DNA of 15,310 nt from JBDREA01 sp043820265 (GTDB lineage: Archaea; Altiarchaeota; Altiarchaeia; IMC4; JBDREA01): NCBI GenBank assembly GCA_043820265.1, contig JBDREA010000072.1:1-15310 (forward strand). The letters are read 5' to 3'. The notes below the pieces were generated by a model, which saw nothing but the letters and a program-made list of their open reading frames with translations, did not search any database and was not told the origin of the DNA. The position numbers and the translations under genes are program-made. Below, piece by piece: positions 12,479-15,310 of this stretch (positions within the stretch are counted from its first letter, which is position 1; each line of letters opens with the position of its first letter).

Positions 12479-13357
12479 CTAATCTCCTCTTTTTGAGTCT
12501 ATTAGGTTCTTTATCAAATCCACATCGACTTTTCGGCTAAATAGAGGTTGGTCTGAATTTTTGTAAGGAGCTATATTTTCCTCGAATATGGGTTTATGAG
12601 GATTCGTATAGATGACACCTAAAGGCAGTTTCTCCTTTTCTATAGCCTTGCCAAATGCAGCAAGTCTATCGTTCGGATCATATGAGTCTTCTAAGACATA
12701 AGTGTTTTCTTCGAACCACTGATAAGTGTTTATTTTATTAAACGAGGGACAAGGCTGGAAAATGTCGATGAGTGCATAACCCTTGTGTTTTATAGCCTTT
12801 TTGAAGACCTCCTTGGTGAGTTCAGCATTACCTACAAAGGTCCGGGCGACAAACGATGCATCAAGCGCAACGGCAACTGCGATTGGATTGAACGGTTCCG
12901 AGATGACTCCGCCTACCTGCAATGGAGTCTTGAAACCTAGAGGGCTCGTGGGAGAAGCCTGCCCCTTCGTCAATCCATATACCATGTTGTCGTGCACGAA
13001 ATTCGTGATGTCAGGATTCCTCCTGATAGTATGGATGAAATGGTTTCCTCCTTCGCCGTACATGTCGCCGTCGCCTCCGACTGCGAGCACTGTCAAGCTT
13101 GGATTTGCGGCCTTGATTGCCGTTGCCGGAGGAAGCGCTCGTCCGTGCAGGCCGTTGAAGAAGTGTGAATTGACGTAGTGGGGTAGTTTCGCCGCCTGGC
13201 CAATCCCGGAAACGATCACCGTATACCTTGGATCTATTGAAAGTTCGTTTAGGGCCTCCTTTAGGACCGAAAGTATTCCAAAGTTGCCGCACCCCGGACA
13301 CCATCCGATATCTACCCCTTCCAGATCAAAGTTCAAGGAGTCTTCTTTATTACTCAT
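12479..13357 (-). CDS. korB: 2-oxoacid:ferredoxin oxidoreductase, beta subunit
   Basis: A 292-residue subunit that binds thiamine diphosphate and the FeS cluster. Visible motifs are Cys20-Pro-Gly-Cys23 in GWCPGCGNFG, HGRALPPATAIKAANP, the TPP motif GGDGDMYGEGGNHF (Asp96, Asp98) with Asn124, and YGLTKGQASPTSP, usual in this family. Cys203 lies in FQPCPSF. With the alpha subunit it would oxidise a 2-oxoacid plus CoA to acyl-CoA, CO2 and reduced ferredoxin. The protein has only three cysteines in all. Four normally hold the [4Fe-4S] cluster, and the expected third ligand region reads SGIGQAAKLPHYVNS with no Cys. The substrate (2-oxoglutarate, pyruvate or another 2-oxoacid) cannot be read from the sequence. 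Its ATG overlaps the alpha stop by four bases. Confidence 0.93.
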   Translation of the reverse strand: MSNKEDSLNFDLEGVDIGWCPGCGNFGILSVLKEALNELSIDPRYTVIVSGIGQAAKLPHYVNSHFFNGLHGRALPPATAIKAANPSLTVLAVGGDGDMYGEGGNHFIHTIRRNPDITNFVHDNMVYGLTKGQASPTSPLGFKTPLQVGGVISEPFNPIAVAVALDASFVARTFVGNAELTKEVFKKAIKHKGYALIDIFQPCPSFNKINTYQWFEENTYVLEDSYDPNDRLAAFGKAIEKEKLPLGVIYTNPHKPIFEENIAPYKNSDQPLFSRKVDVDLIKNLIDSKRGD

Positions 13358-15072
13358 TTGAGTACCTCCTTGATCCGGGAAATAACTTCTTCAACTGAGA
13401 AAGGTTCGCCATTGTATTTGAGGATCTTGTGACTGAACTCGTGGCCTGTGAAAATTTTCAGCAGTCGGCTGAACTGTGATGTAGCGTTGTTTTCCAGGAT
13501 GATCGTTTTGGATGCCTGTTCAAGAAGAGATTTCGTAGCTGGATGGATGGGATAAACCTGGGAAAAATGAAGTGCAGCCACATCGTCCCGGTTCAACTTG
13601 GACACTGCCTCTTCGAGTACGTTTCTGGTCGAACCCCATGAGACAACAATAGTTTTATAATTTTTCGGGCCGAACAAAGTTGGTTCAATGATCTCCTTTT
13701 CAATCGATTTAAGTTTTTTGAGTCTTTTGTCATTCATCCGCACCCTGATGTCTGCGTCTTCCGTTATATGGCCGGCTTCGTCGTGCTCGTGGCTGTCTGC
13801 CCCGACCAATCCCACACCGAAACCAGGTATCCCCCTTGGAGAGACCCCAGTCTGCGAGGGCTCGTATCTCCTATAATCCTTGCCGGTCTTTGTGATGTGC
13901 CTTTCGACCTTGGTTTTTTTAGGATCAAGATTTTTGATGTTGTAGAAGGAGTCGATGAAATACTGATCGGTGAGGACAAATACGGGGATCTGGAATTTGT
14001 TTGCGAGACTGAATGCGCTCTGGGTCAGATAGAAGGCCTCTTCAAGTGTTCCTGGCGCAAATATTATCCTGGGGAATTCTCCGTGGCCGGAGTATAGCGC
14101 CAATTCAAGGTCCGCCTGCTCGGTCTTCGTGGGTAATCCGGTCGCAGGTCCTGGCCTTTGGGCGATGTGAATCACCGCAGGCATCTCCATGACGCCCGAA
14201 AGGCTTACCGCCTCCTCCATGAGCGCAAACCCCCCGCCAGATGTCGTGACCATCGCTTGAGCTCCTGCATAGGTCGCACCAAGCGCCATGTTCAGTGCCG
14301 CTATCTCGTCTTCTGCCTGCTCTGCTATGATGCCGAAATCGGCGGCTTTTTGCGAGAGGTATGTCAGCACGCCCGTCGAAGGAGACATCGGATACGATGA
14401 GATAAAGTTGCATCCCGCAGCCATTGCACCGAGTGAGACTGCGTCTGAGCCGCTTAGTAACAGATGTTCTTTGATCTCGTTTTTTGATGTAATGGACACT
14501 TCCATCACACCGTCTTCGATTAACTTTTCCCCCAACTCAAACCCTTTCTTTGCGGCCAATATGTTTTTTCCGATGATGTCTTCCCCCTTCTTTGAGAAGT
14601 GTTTTTTCAGGTAATCTTCAAGGATCTCGGGTTTTAGGCCGAAGAGTTTTGCTATCAATCCTACCGCGATTATGTTCGCGAAGATGTCTGCTCCGATATC
14701 TTTGGCTGCAGTTAAGAATGGAACGTTGACTATATCAAGTTTTGTTTGAATCTTTTCTTTTTCTCCGATGATGATCGTGTCCTTCGAAATCCTTTTTTCG
14801 ATGTGAGGAATTGCAAGTTCGTCCAAGGGTATGAGCACATCGATTCTTTCAACATATGATTGGACCTTATTTGAGGAGACGCGAATCTCGGTTGAGTTGC
14901 TTCCCCCCCGAATCCTCGATTCGTATTCCTTGGTGGAGAAAACGTTGAATCCTGCCAGCTTTAGTATTCTTGTCGCAATGTAGTCGATGGTCTGGATTCC
15001 CTGACCCGCTCCACCGCAGATTACGACCGAGACTTCTTCTTGGAATACTTTTGTCTTTTTTCCTGGAACCAT
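13354..15072 (-). CDS. korA: 2-oxoacid:ferredoxin oxidoreductase, gamma-alpha fusion subunit
   Basis: A 572-residue protein made of two parts. Residues about 12-190 are the gamma domain: VVICGGAGQGIQTIDYI, then KEYESRIRGGSNSTEIRVS. Residues about 205-572 are the alpha domain: GSDAVSLGAMAAGCNFISS, the TPP-side motif YPMSPST (227-233; usually YPITPST), then MVTTSGGGFALMEEAVSLSG and HIAQRPGPATGLPTKTEQ. It pairs with the beta subunit encoded next to it to reduce ferredoxin from a 2-oxoacid. No separate ferredoxin (delta) subunit is present in the window. The start at 15072 follows GAGG by seven bases. The upstream region holds the structured element copy B. Confidence 0.93.
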   Translation of the reverse strand: MVPGKKTKVFQEEVSVVICGGAGQGIQTIDYIATRILKLAGFNVFSTKEYESRIRGGSNSTEIRVSSNKVQSYVERIDVLIPLDELAIPHIEKRISKDTIIIGEKEKIQTKLDIVNVPFLTAAKDIGADIFANIIAVGLIAKLFGLKPEILEDYLKKHFSKKGEDIIGKNILAAKKGFELGEKLIEDGVMEVSITSKNEIKEHLLLSGSDAVSLGAMAAGCNFISSYPMSPSTGVLTYLSQKAADFGIIAEQAEDEIAALNMALGATYAGAQAMVTTSGGGFALMEEAVSLSGVMEMPAVIHIAQRPGPATGLPTKTEQADLELALYSGHGEFPRIIFAPGTLEEAFYLTQSAFSLANKFQIPVFVLTDQYFIDSFYNIKNLDPKKTKVERHITKTGKDYRRYEPSQTGVSPRGIPGFGVGLVGADSHEHDEAGHITEDADIRVRMNDKRLKKLKSIEKEIIEPTLFGPKNYKTIVVSWGSTRNVLEEAVSKLNRDDVAALHFSQVYPIHPATKSLLEQASKTIILENNATSQFSRLLKIFTGHEFSHKILKYNGEPFSVEEVISRIKEVLK

Positions 15073-15079
15073 CTATTAT

Positions 15080-15105
15080 CCTCAAAACAAGACCACTATA
15101 TTTTT
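15080..15105 (-). promoter_or_regulatory. korA: Possible korA TATA box and ribosome-binding site
   Basis: AAAAATATAG (15105-15096, minus strand) could be a TATA box, but it lies only about 27 bases from the ATG and would give a leaderless mRNA. Yet GAGG (15083-15080), seven bases before the ATG, is a good ribosome-binding site, which a leaderless mRNA would not need. Transcription may therefore start farther upstream, making the element at 15107-15294 part of the leader. Confidence 0.35.
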
Positions 15106-15106
15106 T

Positions 15107-15294
15107 ACGCGAGGAAAACCTGTCCTTTTAAGGACAGGTATACCTGACCGGTTTTCCTGCGTGTAAAAAACGACGGGGGAGGGCTCTGAAGGAGCCCGGA
15201 GGCCGGTGGCATCACACCCGAGCTCAGCTCGGGTGTGTATCGGGGGCGAGAGCCTCCGTCACATAGCTACCGGTACCCCGTCGTTTATTCACAT
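15107..15294. ncRNA. Two-hairpin structured element, copy B, with GC-rich domain
   Basis: Plus-strand reading. Stem 1 pairs ACGC (15107-15110) with GCGT (15159-15162) and, after a bulged G15111, 15112-15120 with 15150-15158; an inner hairpin TGTCCT/AGGACA (15121-15126 with 15131-15136) sits in its loop. Stem 2 pairs GTG (15161-15163), a bulged T15164, AA, and 15168-15178 with 15276-15286, closing with TT and CAC (15290-15292). Inside stem 2 is a GC-rich domain with a hairpin at 15181-15197, an 11-bp hairpin with a 3-base loop at 15213-15237, and crossing pairings: 15198-15203 with 15252-15257, and 15204-15210 with 15266-15272. The base motifs match copy A. The last crossing stem has a G-U pair only if the plus strand is read; the minus strand would give A-C, a weak hint of orientation. 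Confidence 0.5.
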
Positions 15295-15310
15295 AGTAGT
15301 AAATAAAAAC

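Noticed and set aside
15198..15272. HDV-like self-cleaving ribozyme
   Set aside because: The order of crossing stems is similar, but 14 unpaired bases separate the hairpin from the first closing strand, the hairpin loop is only three bases and no catalytic-C region is seen.
15107..15294. SRP RNA, RNase P RNA or 5S rRNA
   Set aside because: The conserved SRP helix 8 motif, the RNase P core motifs and the 5S rRNA pattern are all absent, and the length is wrong for SRP and RNase P RNA.
1..15310. CRISPR array, insertion sequence or transposase
   Set aside because: There are no regularly spaced direct repeats and no transposase, integrase or Cas-like protein in any frame.

Overview
The window looks like part of an archaeal chromosome from an anaerobic or oxygen-sensitive organism. 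The evidence is indirect. Several genes have TATA-box promoters about 45 to 50 bases before the start codon, the antitoxin is of the archaeal DUF2683 type, there are oligo-T stretches after genes, and ferredoxin-linked and superoxide-reductase chemistry dominates. I cannot name a lineage. Every gene I can support lies on the minus strand, so the order of transcription runs from high to low coordinates.

Layout in transcription order. (1) 15072-11917: a 2-oxoacid:ferredoxin oxidoreductase (gamma-alpha fusion plus beta) followed by a nitroreductase, overlapping or one base apart. (2) 11744-4243: a dense oxygen-defence and iron cluster of 15 or 16 proteins. It holds a Cys-rich protein, a 2Fe superoxide reductase, a 51-residue Cys protein, a zinc-ribbon protein, a double ferritin-like protein, a two-helix membrane protein, a true ferritin, a glutaredoxin-like protein, an AhpF-type thioredoxin reductase, a rubredoxin, an FMN-binding protein, a flavodiiron protein joined to rubrerythrin, and three more double ferritin-like proteins. 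Together they form a plausible chain from NAD(P)H through reductase and rubredoxin to enzymes that remove O2, peroxide and superoxide, with iron stored by ferritin. (3) 4031-1537: metY and metX, homocysteine synthesis by direct sulfhydrylation. (4) 1481-974: a DUF2683/RelE-like toxin-antitoxin pair. (5) 764-143: a small membrane protein and a CPCC-type zinc protein.

The least explained parts are non-coding. Near 825-930 and 15107-15294 lie two copies of one two-hairpin architecture. Short sequences at the stem bases are the same in both (ACGC plus one bulged base; GCGTGTAA; TTCACAT), while the upper stems differ completely and remain paired, a covariation signature. Copy A can also form an 8-bp pseudoknot. 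Copy B carries a GC-rich inserted domain (68 of 100 bases G/C over 15171-15270) with its own possible pseudoknot. A third, different, double hairpin is at 48-109. I do not recognise these as a known RNA family. A second point to check is the in-frame flavodiiron-rubrerythrin fusion: the junction holds a run of seven A, a buried ribosome-binding site and an out-of-frame stop, so it is either a real fusion or two genes joined by a one-base indel.
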